From the NCBI RefSeq assembly GCF_000166195.2, contig NZ_CM001403.1:4978432-5042431 (forward strand): a stretch of DNA of 64,000 bases. Direction: 5' to 3'. The translations under genes were made by a program, and so were the position numbers. The stretch comes from Mucilaginibacter paludis DSM 18603. Its GTDB lineage: Bacteria > Bacteroidota > Bacteroidia > Sphingobacteriales > Sphingobacteriaceae. Shown in pieces: positions 35,889 through 44,700 of this stretch (the stretch's first letter is position 1; each line of letters opens with the position of its first letter). The notes beneath the pieces are model-generated. The model had not been told where the DNA came from, did not search any database, and saw only the letters and a list, made by a program, of their open reading frames with translations.

Positions 35889-36167
35889 ATGATACAATTA
35901 ACTATCGACGCAGGTCTTTTATCGAGGTTAAATATTTTCTTAAACGGAACAAACCCTTTAGATGGGTTTGTGGTAACTCTTAATAGATTAGCAAATTGGG
36001 AAATAATTTTTGAAAGAGAAAGAAAAGATGAATTTCTTGCAACTCTCTTAAGATTAGTAGAAGCAATGAATCAAAATCAACCCCCTGCTGTCACAAGAGC
36101 AAACTTTCTACCATTGGCTGATTCTATTGCTCAACAAATTGATAATCAAACGAATGAATCAATTTAG
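35889..36167 (+). CDS. Small protein 1 of a coupled mini-operon, unknown
   Basis: A 92-residue protein starting MIQLTIDAGLLSRLNIFLNG. Mostly helical, with an amphipathic segment rich in charge (WEIIFERERKDEFLATLLRL) and an acidic, polar C-terminus (IAQQIDNQTNESI). No signal peptide, membrane helix or known domain is seen. It is AT-rich against its neighbours and has a good promoter. Its last 14 bases overlap the next small frame. With the next two genes it may form one small system carried as accessory DNA. Function unknown. Confidence 0.65.
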   Translation: MIQLTIDAGLLSRLNIFLNGTNPLDGFVVTLNRLANWEIIFERERKDEFLATLLRLVEAMNQNQPPAVTRANFLPLADSIAQQIDNQTNESI

Positions 36168-36258
36168 AGTAAGAATTAAAAGAAGTGTTAAAATTCTTCG
36201 AGACTATTTTATGATGATAGAATATTATAGCTATCAGCTAAATAAACAATCAACCTAA
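36154..36258 (+). CDS. 34-residue basic peptide of the mini-operon, unknown
   Basis: The frame starts MNQFRVRIKRSVKILRDYF and ends YSYQLNKQST. It overlaps the gene before it by 14 bp in another frame, and its stop shares one base with the ATG after it (TAATG). The N-terminal half is strongly basic and amphipathic; the other half is Tyr/Met-rich. The tight overlaps on both sides are the main evidence that it is translated. Confidence 0.5.
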   Translation: MNQFRVRIKRSVKILRDYFMMIEYYSYQLNKQST

Positions 36259-36506
36259 TGAAGAATATGGAAGTTACAATAGGTGTTAATGAGTTCACTC
36301 TAATAGTTGAATTGTTAATAGCTAAATTAGAGTTGAAGATTAGGGGCTCACGAACTGTTGATACTAACGGGGCCCAAAGCGTTATCCTTAACGGTAGCGA
36401 AGGTGACTTTCGATTGTTGACAGATAGACTTGGAACTGTCAAATTCCTTGTGGATACTGTAACACCTAAGATTAGCGAGGCTATATCAAATGTTAAACCG
36501 GAATAA
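36258..36506 (+). CDS. Small protein 3 of a coupled mini-operon, unknown
   Basis: An 82-residue protein starting MKNMEVTIGVNEFTLIVELL. The first part is hydrophobic and beta/alpha mixed (LLIAKLELKIRG), the middle has GAQSVILNGSEGDFRLL, and the end is helical (KFLVDTVTPKISEAISNV). No known domain. Its start overlaps the stop of the 34-residue frame by one base, so it is probably translated by coupling. Codon use is AT-rich like the two genes before it. Confidence 0.6.
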   Translation: MKNMEVTIGVNEFTLIVELLIAKLELKIRGSRTVDTNGAQSVILNGSEGDFRLLTDRLGTVKFLVDTVTPKISEAISNVKPE

Positions 36507-36608
36507 TAAATAATACAGTTTAACAAAGTCAAATGTGATTCATTTTCAAACTGCCAAAAGCACCCATAACATGCACTCCTTCCAACCTTACAATAAAAAA
36601 GCGCTTCC

Positions 36609-37313
36609 TCATTTAAAAGCGTATTGCTTATTAACCACTGATACCACTGGCGGGATGCGCCTGCTTTCAAACAGATCATACCCAGCCTTCATGTTGTTCC
36701 AAAAGCTAAAATAGTCGGATGCCGCGCAGAGCTTCATATTGGTGGCGTTGAGTTTAAAAGGGAAGATATGTAAAGGTATAGCAGTTTGGCCGGCGGCAAG
36801 GCTTTTGTAAACTACGGTGTAAATCTCTTCGATCAAAGGGTCGGTCATGGCGTAGCATCCTATGGATGCGCAGTGCCCGTGAATCATGATATCTGTGCCG
36901 GTATAGCCCTTTGATTTTTCTAACTGATTGGGGTACCCAATATTGATGGCCAGGTGGTAGTGGCTTACCGGGTTAAGCTGCCAGGGTGTAATGTAGTAAA
37001 ACCCTTCCGGGCTTTTGCCATCGTTTATCCGGGTTTTAGTGCCAAAACCTCCGGAAAAATAACAAACCGGGTAAGTTTTAAATAAGCTGTAGGTGCTGTC
37101 TTTTTTTACCCAGATCTCAAGAATATGTTCTTCTTTAAATATGCGGATGTAGATGGGGCTGCCCGCTTTGAAACCGCCATTGTTTAGTTCTTTTTCCAGA
37201 CGGGGCCAAACAGCGGCTCTTACGTCCGCAGCCAGTTTACTGTCGGGCAGGTCGGTTACGGGATGATTAATCAGTAAGAAAAAACTGATCAATACTAACA
37301 GGGCTTTAAGCAT
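36609..37313 (-). CDS. L,D-transpeptidase family murein protein
   Basis: From the ATG at 37313 the protein has 234 residues with a clean signal peptide (MLKALLVLISFFLLI); the frame extends 19 residues further upstream without secretion sense. The catalytic motif is HGHCASIGCYAM, matching the YkuD/ErfK-type HGxxxSxGC. The segment GKSPEGFYYITPWQLNP is typical of the YafK-like group. It acts in the periplasm on peptidoglycan cross-links or on anchoring of proteins to the wall. It is monocistronic and convergent with the mini-operon. Confidence 0.87.
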   Translation of the reverse strand: MLKALLVLISFFLLINHPVTDLPDSKLAADVRAAVWPRLEKELNNGGFKAGSPIYIRIFKEEHILEIWVKKDSTYSLFKTYPVCYFSGGFGTKTRINDGKSPEGFYYITPWQLNPVSHYHLAINIGYPNQLEKSKGYTGTDIMIHGHCASIGCYAMTDPLIEEIYTVVYKSLAAGQTAIPLHIFPFKLNATNMKLCAASDYFSFWNNMKAGYDLFESRRIPPVVSVVNKQYAFK

Positions 37314-37477
37314 AAGTTTTTGAAAATGATGTTGCAATATAATGATACGCCAGCAATCTATTACAAACAAAATGCAAGCTCAAGGCGGCCGCATTAAAAA
37401 GTTCATTTGATTTTAGTAGCGAAAAAAGGAACCCTGCTGACAAGGGGGCGCCTACGGAGCCAAAACTTATTTTTTTG

Positions 37478-37612
37478 TCCCCTATAAACAGGAAGCTCCT
37501 ACCGGAGCTCTTTAACAGTGTATCGTCCTGAAAAAATTTACAGTTTTTTAGATAATCCTGCTAAGTATTTACAGGTTGTTTTTACTCCAGCGGAGTAGCC
37601 TGTTTATAGAAA
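37478..37612. repeat. Palindromic intergenic element with inverted outer arms
   Basis: Outer arms CTATAAACAGG (37482-37492) and CCTGTTTATAG (37599-37609) are exact inverted copies. Each encloses its own small hairpin: AGCTCC-TACC-GGAGCT (37494-37509) and ACTCC-AGC-GGAGT (37584-37596). Related words (CGCCTACGGAGCC, GGCTTCGTAGGGGCC) lie on either side. It occupies the 389-bp gap between the L,D-transpeptidase and the LytTR gene, which shows no coding sequence. Confidence 0.7.
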
Positions 37613-37702
37613 AGGCATTTAACCTGCTTTGGCTTCGTAGGGGCCTCCTCTTACCTTTTTAATGTCCTTGCCCTGAATGTGCAAGCCAGACGAACTATAT
37701 TA

Positions 37703-38449
37703 TTATATGCCTAAAACACTTTTCAACTTAACATAGCCTGCTTTGCTTACCGGTATTTTGGCCCCCGATTTGAGTATGGCGATATGTGCGTCTTTTTCGT
37801 AAGGATCAATGCGGGTAATTTGTTGTACTGCTAAAATGTAGGAGCGGTGTACGCGTACAAACTGGCGCGGATCTAAGGTCTGCTCAAAAAAGCTCATGGT
37901 TTTATTTTTCAGGAACGAGCCTTCCTGGGTATGGATGCTTACATAATCGTCGTCGGCTTCCAGGTATTGCACATCCTGAACAGGGATGATCTTCACTTTA
38001 GTTCCGGTTTTAACTACAATGCGTTCATGTTGGGCAGGCGACGCGGATACAGTCGAGTTAGTGATTTCTTCGGCGGTTTTCTGCGGCTTCGACGGCGACG
38101 ATTGATGAAGCCATTTATCAACAGCCTTGGTAAAACGTTCTTTGCTAAAAGGCTTCAGCAAATAATCAACCGCGTGCGTTTCAAAAGCCTTAATGGCATA
38201 CTCGTCAAAAGCGGTTGTGAAAATAACCGAAGGCGGATTTTCAACCAACTCAAGCATTTCAAAGCCGTTGATCTTGGGCATTTGCACATCAAGGAAAATC
38301 AGGTCGGGCTGATATTGGTTAATGGCTTTTACACCTTCAAATCCATCGCCACACTCCTGCAAAACCTCAATCTGCGGAAAATCCATCAAATACTCCCTCA
38401 CAATTAAACGGGCCAGGGGTTCATCATCTATAATTAAAGCTCGTTTCAT
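37703..38449 (-). CDS. LytTR-family response regulator
   Basis: A 248-residue regulator. The receiver domain has DDE near residues 8-10, the phospho-acceptor Asp54 (FLDVQMP), and TTAFDEYAIKAFE with LLKPF. A polar linker follows, then the LytTR DNA-binding domain from about residue 147 (VQYLEADDDYVSIHT, FVRVHRSYILAVQQI). It binds promoter DNA after phosphorylation. Its start overlaps the stop of the sensor kinase gene by 4 bp, so the two form one two-component system. Confidence 0.94.
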   Translation of the reverse strand: MKRALIIDDEPLARLIVREYLMDFPQIEVLQECGDGFEGVKAINQYQPDLIFLDVQMPKINGFEMLELVENPPSVIFTTAFDEYAIKAFETHAVDYLLKPFSKERFTKAVDKWLHQSSPSKPQKTAEEITNSTVSASPAQHERIVVKTGTKVKIIPVQDVQYLEADDDYVSIHTQEGSFLKNKTMSFFEQTLDPRQFVRVHRSYILAVQQITRIDPYEKDAHIAILKSGAKIPVSKAGYVKLKSVLGI

Positions 38450-39483
38450 GTTAACTGGGGTATTTTTATAATCGTTGTGTATAAATTATCTTCGGCGTGT
38501 GTCTCAACCAAATCGTTACGTGCAAACAGCAGGTATAGGCGTCGTTGCACACCACTTAAACCAAAACCCGTTCCCTGCCTTGGCCGGGTGGTTTGCGCAT
38601 CATAAGGGTTTTGCACCATTAATACTAAATAATTATCGCTAACCTCTGCACGGATACTGATGGTTACCTCCTCGGTGGTATCATACAATCCAAATTTAAT
38701 AGAATTTTCTACAATTGGCTGTAAAAGCATGGCAGGTAGCAGGGTAGTTCCGCTTTTGCTGTCGCAACTGATTTCGGTAATCAGGCGATGTCCAAAGCGT
38801 ACCTTTTCAATATCCAGGTACAATTGCAGGTGCGCCAGTTCTTCGGCTAAGGTTACCGGCTCCTGATCGTCTTTTTTGAGCGTACCACGTAAAAAATCGG
38901 ATAGCTGGTGGATCATTTTCCGGGCTTCCTCCGGGCGGATGCCAATCAATGCGTTGATGGAGTTTAAACTGTTAAACAAAAAGTGCGGTTGGAGTTGCTG
39001 GCGCAGGTTATATAGCTCCGCCTCGCGGGCCAGTCTTTCGGCATCCGCTTTGCGTTTATCGCTTTTCTTTTGGTCAAGCTGGCTGTAAAAAATAACGCTC
39101 ACCATAGCCATACAGCCCACGGCCAGGAAACCAATAAAAAAACGGATAATTAATGATTGCAGCAGAAAATCTTTATAAATCTTATCAGCAATCAATGCCG
39201 GTAGCAGCCAACGGGCGGCGGTAATACAAAGTCCGGACAACACACCGCACCAAACTACCAGGTTGATATAACCCTTGGTACCGGGCTGATAGTAGCGCAG
39301 GTTGTTGTTGATCAGCCAGCAAGCGGCTGTTAAAAGTATGGTATTAATAACACTGTCAACAATGGCCATATACCAGTTAAAACCAAAGCTATGTATAATA
39401 TAAGCCTGCATGGCAGCCCATGTTAACAGGCAGGCCACCAGTGTTAAACTTATTTTTGAATAAATAGCTTGTGTTGTTGCCAA
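38446..39483 (-). CDS. LytS-like membrane sensor histidine kinase
   Basis: A 345-residue kinase with about four membrane helices in the first 140 residues and no periplasmic domain. The H-box is the His_kinase-type LRQQLQPHFLFNSLNSINALI, followed by a compact ATPase (LLQPIVENSIKFGLYD, GTGFGLSGVQRRL). This group pairs with LytTR regulators. The stimulus is unknown; in related systems cell-envelope state is sensed. It is preceded by a DUF4288 gene and a LiaF-like gene in the same direction with gaps of 9 and 23 bp. Confidence 0.93.
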   Translation of the reverse strand: MATTQAIYSKISLTLVACLLTWAAMQAYIIHSFGFNWYMAIVDSVINTILLTAACWLINNNLRYYQPGTKGYINLVVWCGVLSGLCITAARWLLPALIADKIYKDFLLQSLIIRFFIGFLAVGCMAMVSVIFYSQLDQKKSDKRKADAERLAREAELYNLRQQLQPHFLFNSLNSINALIGIRPEEARKMIHQLSDFLRGTLKKDDQEPVTLAEELAHLQLYLDIEKVRFGHRLITEISCDSKSGTTLLPAMLLQPIVENSIKFGLYDTTEEVTISIRAEVSDNYLVLMVQNPYDAQTTRPRQGTGFGLSGVQRRLYLLFARNDLVETHAEDNLYTTIIKIPQLT

Positions 39484-39492
39484 GGTTTTTGT

Positions 39493-39840
39493 TTAACTGA
39501 ATGAATAATCGGTTTTGTTTAACAGTGCGGATTTGTGATGGGCCCATTTGATATACAGATCGGCATCCGGCTCCTCGTGTATGTTGTAATAAAGTTCGGT
39601 GCCATCTGCCAATTCGCTTAATTTATTGAGCTCGGCAACATCAATAAAGTGCCATTGAACGGTTTGCTGCTGGCTGTTAACAAACCGGTCCTGATTTTTA
39701 CGGCCTAAATCACAAGCTTTTTCAAGAGCCTGTTTTTCATCGTCGGCTTTCACCAGGCGCAGTTGCTCATCAAACTGCGGCTGGTGGTTACCCTCGCCAC
39801 TAACGATCTGGAAAATTATTTTAGCTACATACCAACTCAT
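39493..39840 (-). CDS. DUF4288-like protein
   Basis: A 115-residue soluble protein beginning MSWYVAKIIFQIVSG, a start typical of DUF4288. It continues LVKADDEKQALEKACDLGRKN and VQWHFIDVAELNKLSELADG. The function of the family is unknown. It sits between the LiaF-like gene and the sensor kinase in one operon, so it may belong to that envelope-response system. Confidence 0.7.
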   Translation of the reverse strand: MSWYVAKIIFQIVSGEGNHQPQFDEQLRLVKADDEKQALEKACDLGRKNQDRFVNSQQQTVQWHFIDVAELNKLSELADGTELYYNIHEEPDADLYIKWAHHKSALLNKTDYSFS

Positions 39841-39863
39841 AAACCTTGGCTTTTTTATTATTG

Positions 39864-40718
39864 TTAATAACTGCGGATCTCGATACCTGCAAAAATGGAG
39901 GTACCGGTAATAACGAGCACCTTATCGGTAGATATATCTATTTTATGCTTCCGCTTATCATCAAACCCGGCAAATAGCGCCACCATATCAGACGTAACGT
40001 GCCAGTGAGGAGGCACCAGTAGTTTAATACCCCCAAATATCTGGGTTACATCAATTACTACCCGCCCGTTAATATCCGCTTGCGTAAAATCAATTTCGGC
40101 GCCGCCAAAAATGTTAATGATCTCGCCGCCCTTAAAATTTTTGGAGAGTATGGTTTTATTGCAACTGCCAAAAATGGATGTAGCGTCCAGTAAGTCTTCG
40201 CTCAGGTTACCGGCTTTACCAGGACCGTATTCGGCCTTCATGTCGGAGTAATTCATGTTGCTATAATCTTTTATGGGTTCGTTAGGGTTATCCGGATTAA
40301 CTTGCTTGTCCCAATCCCAATGTTTATCCGTGTTGCGGTTATGGTTCCAGCGTCTGTCTCTGCGGAAACGGCTGGCATCCCATTTATGATTGCGGCCAAG
40401 AATCATCATAAAACCTATCGAAATAATAATAACCGGCCAAAACAAGTTTGAAAGGTTAACGCCCGGGAAAATGTCGTCCGCTAAAAATATCACGCCTATA
40501 ACGATCATGATATAAGCGGTAGGCTTGCTGAAATTGTGTTTAGCACCCGAGTACAGGCCTAAGGCAATTAGCCACATGGGCCAGCTAAATACCCAGGATG
40601 GGAAAAGGAAGTTGCCAAGCTGTTGCAGCAATAAGATGCCGCCCAAAGTGAGCAAGATAAATCCTGCTATTACTTTGCCATTATTGCGGCTTTTTGTTGG
40701 TTCTATATCGTTTTGCAT
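39864..40718 (-). CDS. LiaF-like membrane protein
   Basis: The preferred ATG at 40718 (MQNDIEPTKS) gives 284 residues; the frame extends 15 residues further. Four membrane helices lie in the first 120 residues (GFILLTLGGILLLQQLG on), matching the LiaI/LiaF TM region. A charged Asn/Asp/Arg-rich linker follows, and then a soluble beta-helix-like C-terminal domain (ATSIFGSCNKTI, IINIFGGAEIDFTQADI, TQIFGGIKLLVPPHW) as in LiaF. In Firmicutes LiaF restrains a LiaSR system. Here the gene leads an operon with a LytS/LytR-type system, suggesting an analogous sensor role. Confidence 0.82.
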   Translation of the reverse strand: MQNDIEPTKSRNNGKVIAGFILLTLGGILLLQQLGNFLFPSWVFSWPMWLIALGLYSGAKHNFSKPTAYIMIVIGVIFLADDIFPGVNLSNLFWPVIIISIGFMMILGRNHKWDASRFRRDRRWNHNRNTDKHWDWDKQVNPDNPNEPIKDYSNMNYSDMKAEYGPGKAGNLSEDLLDATSIFGSCNKTILSKNFKGGEIINIFGGAEIDFTQADINGRVVIDVTQIFGGIKLLVPPHWHVTSDMVALFAGFDDKRKHKIDISTDKVLVITGTSIFAGIEIRSY

Positions 40719-41074
40719 TTGTGGTGTGTCTCTTATATTTATAAACCAAAAGTAAGGTAACAATTAAAGGTAACCAAAGCAAAGTTGGTAATGTACTTTC
40801 AATTTTCGGTAAGAGGTGTGATTTTGTCGGTGAAATTTAGAAGTTGATGGAGAGAGGATGGACATCATTATAATTAATATTGATGAATTGAGGTTTTTGA
40901 CAACAATAATTATCACACAGAATAATAAGATCTCGTAATTACATTGGTTATTGGTTGAATGCTTTATGAATGTGTACAATAAAAATTGGCAGCAGGGAAT
41001 AAGATTGTTCGGTTGTTCCTGGCGGTTTTAGTAAAAGGTGTTTTAATTAAAATGAAAATTGGTTAAATTTGTAT
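40719..41074. other. 356-bp gap between divergent genes
   Basis: Holds the promoters of the LiaF-like operon and the toxin-antitoxin pair. A 71-codon minus frame (40764-40979) has no coding character. TAAATTTG at 41064-41071 lies only 3 bp before the antitoxin ATG, too close for a usual promoter. Confidence 0.5.
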
Positions 41075-41305
41075 ATGACAACTTTAACTATTACCATTCC
41101 AGATAATGCCAAAACCAAATTGTCAAAGTTTGTAAAAGAACTTGGTGGCGAAATTGTGGTTGATAGTGAAAGTGTGTCAGGCAAATTAGTAATAAAGAAG
41201 GCCAAGCTTTTAGCTGACATTCAAACAGGCCTTAATGAAGTGAAAGCCATACGAGAAGGCAAATTAAAGCCACTAACGATGGATGATTTGTTAAATGACA
41301 AATAG
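41075..41305 (+). CDS. Antitoxin of a RelE-type pair
   Basis: A 76-residue protein from the ATG at 41075. The N-terminus (MTTLTITIPDNAKTKLSKFV) suggests a short strand and helix for DNA binding and dimerisation. The C-terminal half is helical and charged (LLADIQTGLNEVKAIREGKLKPLTMDDLL), as in antitoxins that wrap RelE toxins. The toxin frame overlaps it by 11 bp. It should neutralise the toxin and repress the pair's own promoter. Confidence 0.75.
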   Translation: MTTLTITIPDNAKTKLSKFVKELGGEIVVDSESVSGKLVIKKAKLLADIQTGLNEVKAIREGKLKPLTMDDLLNDK

Positions 41306-41633
41306 AGTTCATCTTACTCCTTTTTTTTATAAAAAAGCAAAGCGTCTTATTAAAAAGTACAGTTCCTTACCTGAAAATTTAGACCAACTTCAAAAAGATT
41401 TACTCAGTAATCCTACATTGGGAGTAAACTACGGTGCCAATATTTATAAGATCAGGATTGCTGACGAGTCAAAGGGCAAAGGTAAAAGCGGCGGATTCAG
41501 AGTTGTTACATACCTTGTGAATGAAGTTGATGGAATTACAGAGATTTTTTTAATAACTATTTTTGATAAATCAGAGGAATCCTCAATTACGAAAGAGGAT
41601 ATCAAAAAATTAATTAAAACAGCAGGCCTGTAA
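41295..41633 (+). CDS. RelE/ParE-family toxin
   Basis: A 112-residue basic protein of the RelE/HigB-like fold. The segment IYKIRIADESKGKGKSGGFRVVTYLV is the core motif of this group (read in parts), followed by ITEIFLITIFDKSEESSI and a C-terminal helix. Such toxins cut mRNA on the ribosome. It overlaps the antitoxin gene, the normal arrangement for a type II module. The pair stands between the LiaF-like operon and icmF. Confidence 0.85.
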   Translation: MTNRVHLTPFFYKKAKRLIKKYSSLPENLDQLQKDLLSNPTLGVNYGANIYKIRIADESKGKGKSGGFRVVTYLVNEVDGITEIFLITIFDKSEESSITKEDIKKLIKTAGL

Positions 41634-41726
41634 AAAGTATCACGCCTGCCAACTCAATATCCTTTATTGATTTTTAGGTAATGATGCCAATGTATGGTCT
41701 CAAATAAAGGTCTTAATTATCCGCCG

Positions 41727-44700
41727 CTACATATTCCTCCGGTACTGCCCGCCCACCTCATACAGCGCGTGCGAAATTTGTCCTAACGAGCAATACTTAC
41801 ATACCTCCATTAATTGCTCAAAAATATTTTCGCCTGCAACAGCTGCTTTTTGCAGATTTTTTAATAATTGTGGTGCAAGAGCTTCATTACGTTGCTGAAA
41901 GGCCTGCAGCGCGGTTATCTGGTATTGTTTTTCATCTTCGGTGGCCCTGATCACTTCAGAGGGAATAATGGTTGGCGAGCCGTTTTTATTGAGAAAGGTA
42001 TTTACACCAACAATAGGATATTCGCCTGTATGTTTAAGGGTTTCGTAATAAAGGGATTCTTCTTGTATTTTGCCACGCTGATACATGGTTTCCATAGCGC
42101 CTAATACGCCGCCACGGTCATTAATGCGTTTAAATTCGGCCAGTACGGCATCCTCTACCAGGTCGGTTAGTTCCTCTATGATGAAGGCTCCCTGTATGGG
42201 GTTTTCATTTTTGGCGAGACCCAGCTCACGGTTGATGATCAATTGGATAGCCATAGCCCGGCGCACCGATTCCTCAGTTGGAGTGGTAATTGCTTCGTCG
42301 TAAGCATTGGTATGCAGCGAGTTACAATTATCGTAAATGGCGTATAAAGCTTGCAGCGTGGTACGGATATCATTAAAGTCGATCTCCTGAGCGTGTAACG
42401 ATCGCCCGCTGGTTTGGATATGATATTTTAATTTTTGCGACCGGTCGTTCCCCTTGTATTTATTTTTAATGGCTTTAGCCCAAATGCGGCGGGCAACCCT
42501 GCCGATAACCGCGTACTCAGGATCGATACCGTTGGAGAAAAAGAACGACAGATTGGGGGCAAAATCATCGATATGCATGCCGCGGCTAAGGTAATATTCA
42601 ACGTAAGTGAAACCGTTTGATAAGGTAAAGGCCAGTTGGGTAATCGGGTTGGCGCCAGCCTCGGCAATGTGGTAACCGGAGATGGAAACCGAATAAAAGT
42701 TGCGCACCTTTTCGCTGATAAAATATTGCTGCATATCGCCCATCATCCGCAGGGCAAACTCGGTAGAGAAAATGCAGGTGTTTTGGGCCTGATCTTCCTT
42801 TAATATATCGGCCTGAACCGTTCCGCGGACGGTTGCTATGGTATAGGCTTTTATTTGAGCATAAACATCGGTCGGTAAAACCTGGTCGCCGGTAAGGCCA
42901 AGAAGCATGGTGCCAAGGCCGCCAGCCCCCTCTAAATCCTCTCCAATGGAGAGGCCTTTCTCACCGTACTTTTCCACTCCCTCTCCTTTGGAGAGGGCCG
43001 GGGTGAGGCGGTATTTAGGCCTTTCTAATCCTTTATCGTCATAAAGCTCTTTAAATTTGGCCTCAACATGGTGTTCCAGATGGTGCTCGCGGATATATTT
43101 TTCGCATTGCTGATCAATGGCTGCGTTCATAAAAAAGCCCAACAACATTGGTGCGGGTCCGTTGATGGTCATGGAAACGGATGTTGCTGCATGGCACAGG
43201 TCAAAACCCGAATAAAGTTTTTTGGTATCATCCAGCGTTGCAATGCTTACACCAGAGTTTCCTATTTTTCCATAAATATCAGGGCGCACATGCGGGTCTT
43301 CCCCGTAAAGGGTAACCGAATCAAACGCGGTAGAGAGCCGGTGCGCCGACTGCCCTAACGATACATAATGGAAGCGTTTATTGGTACGCTCGGGGCCACC
43401 TTCGCCGGCAAACATCCGGGTAGGGTCTTCTCCTTCCCGTTTCAGCGGAAAAACGCCGGCCGCGTACGGAAATTCCCCCGGAACATTTTCGGTTAATAAC
43501 CAGCGTAAAATATCACCCCAGGCCTCATAACGAGGCAGGGATATTTTGGGGATGCGCGATTGCGAAAGGGAGGTGTAGTAAAGCGATTGCCTGATCTCCT
43601 TGTCACGCACTTTAAAAATAAACTCGTCGGCTTTATAAGTCTCAACTGTTTTGGGCCATTCGCGCAATAACCGGCGGCACTCGCCATCCAGGCTCTCTTC
43701 CAGTTGTGTGTAAAGAGCCTCCCCCCAGCCCTCTCCAAAGGAGAGGGAGTTTAGTAAATCGGCAGTTATGACGTTTCCGTTTAAGCCCTCTCCTTTGGAG
43801 AGGGTTTGGGTGAGGTCTATTACACCCCTTACCTGGAACATTTGCTGCGCTATCCTGCATTGGTTGTTAACCCATTCGTTGTAGGCCTGGCTGCTTTCGG
43901 CAATTTCCGCAAGGTAACGGATGCGTTCAGGTGGAATAATGTATACCTTTTCGGCATCTTTCCCAATCAATTCCATTTTGGTGTGAAAGTCCACGCCAGT
44001 CTTATTTTTAATAGTACGGATCAGCGCCGCAAACAGGCTGTTCATACCCGGATCGTTAAATTGCGAGGCCATGGTGCCAAAAACAGGCAGATCTTCATCC
44101 CTGGCATCAAACAGCCGGTGGTTACGCTTATATTGCTTGCGCACATCGCGTAGCGCATCCAAAGCACCACGCTTATCAAATTTGTTGAGTACCACCATAT
44201 CGGCAAAATCAAGCATGTCAATTTTTTCCAGCTGGGTGGCTGCGCCAAATTCCGGAGTCATCACATATAAGGACAGGTCGCAGTAATCTGTGATCATGGT
44301 ATCCGATTGTCCAATACCCGAGGTTTCTACAATAATGAGGTCGTATCCGGCGGCTTTGCAAATATCAATCGACTCCTGCACGTATTTAGATAAGGCCAGG
44401 TTAGCTTGCCGCGTAGCCAGCGAACGCATATAAACGCGCGGGCTGTTAATGGAATTCATGCGGATGCGGTCGCCCAATAAAGCGCCGCCGGTTTTTCGTT
44501 TGGAGGGATCAACCGAGATGATGGCCAAAGTTTTATCCGTCTCCATTAAGTAGCGGCGTACCAGTTCATCAACCAGCGACGATTTACCCGCGCCACCTGT
44601 TCCGGTGATTCCTAAAACGGGGATTTGCCGCGAGCCGGCCTTTTTAAGTTCATTTAAAAATCCATCAGCATTTTGAGGGTAATTTTCAACAACGCTGATG

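Noticed and set aside
40764..40979. 71-codon minus-strand frame before the LiaF-like gene
   Set aside because: Occupies the promoter interval and has random AT-rich composition.
43642..43860. Short frames with PHPNPLQRRG and PLLWRGLGGG strings inside icmF
   Set aside because: These are other-frame readings of repeat element A and not genes; icmF is open through the region.
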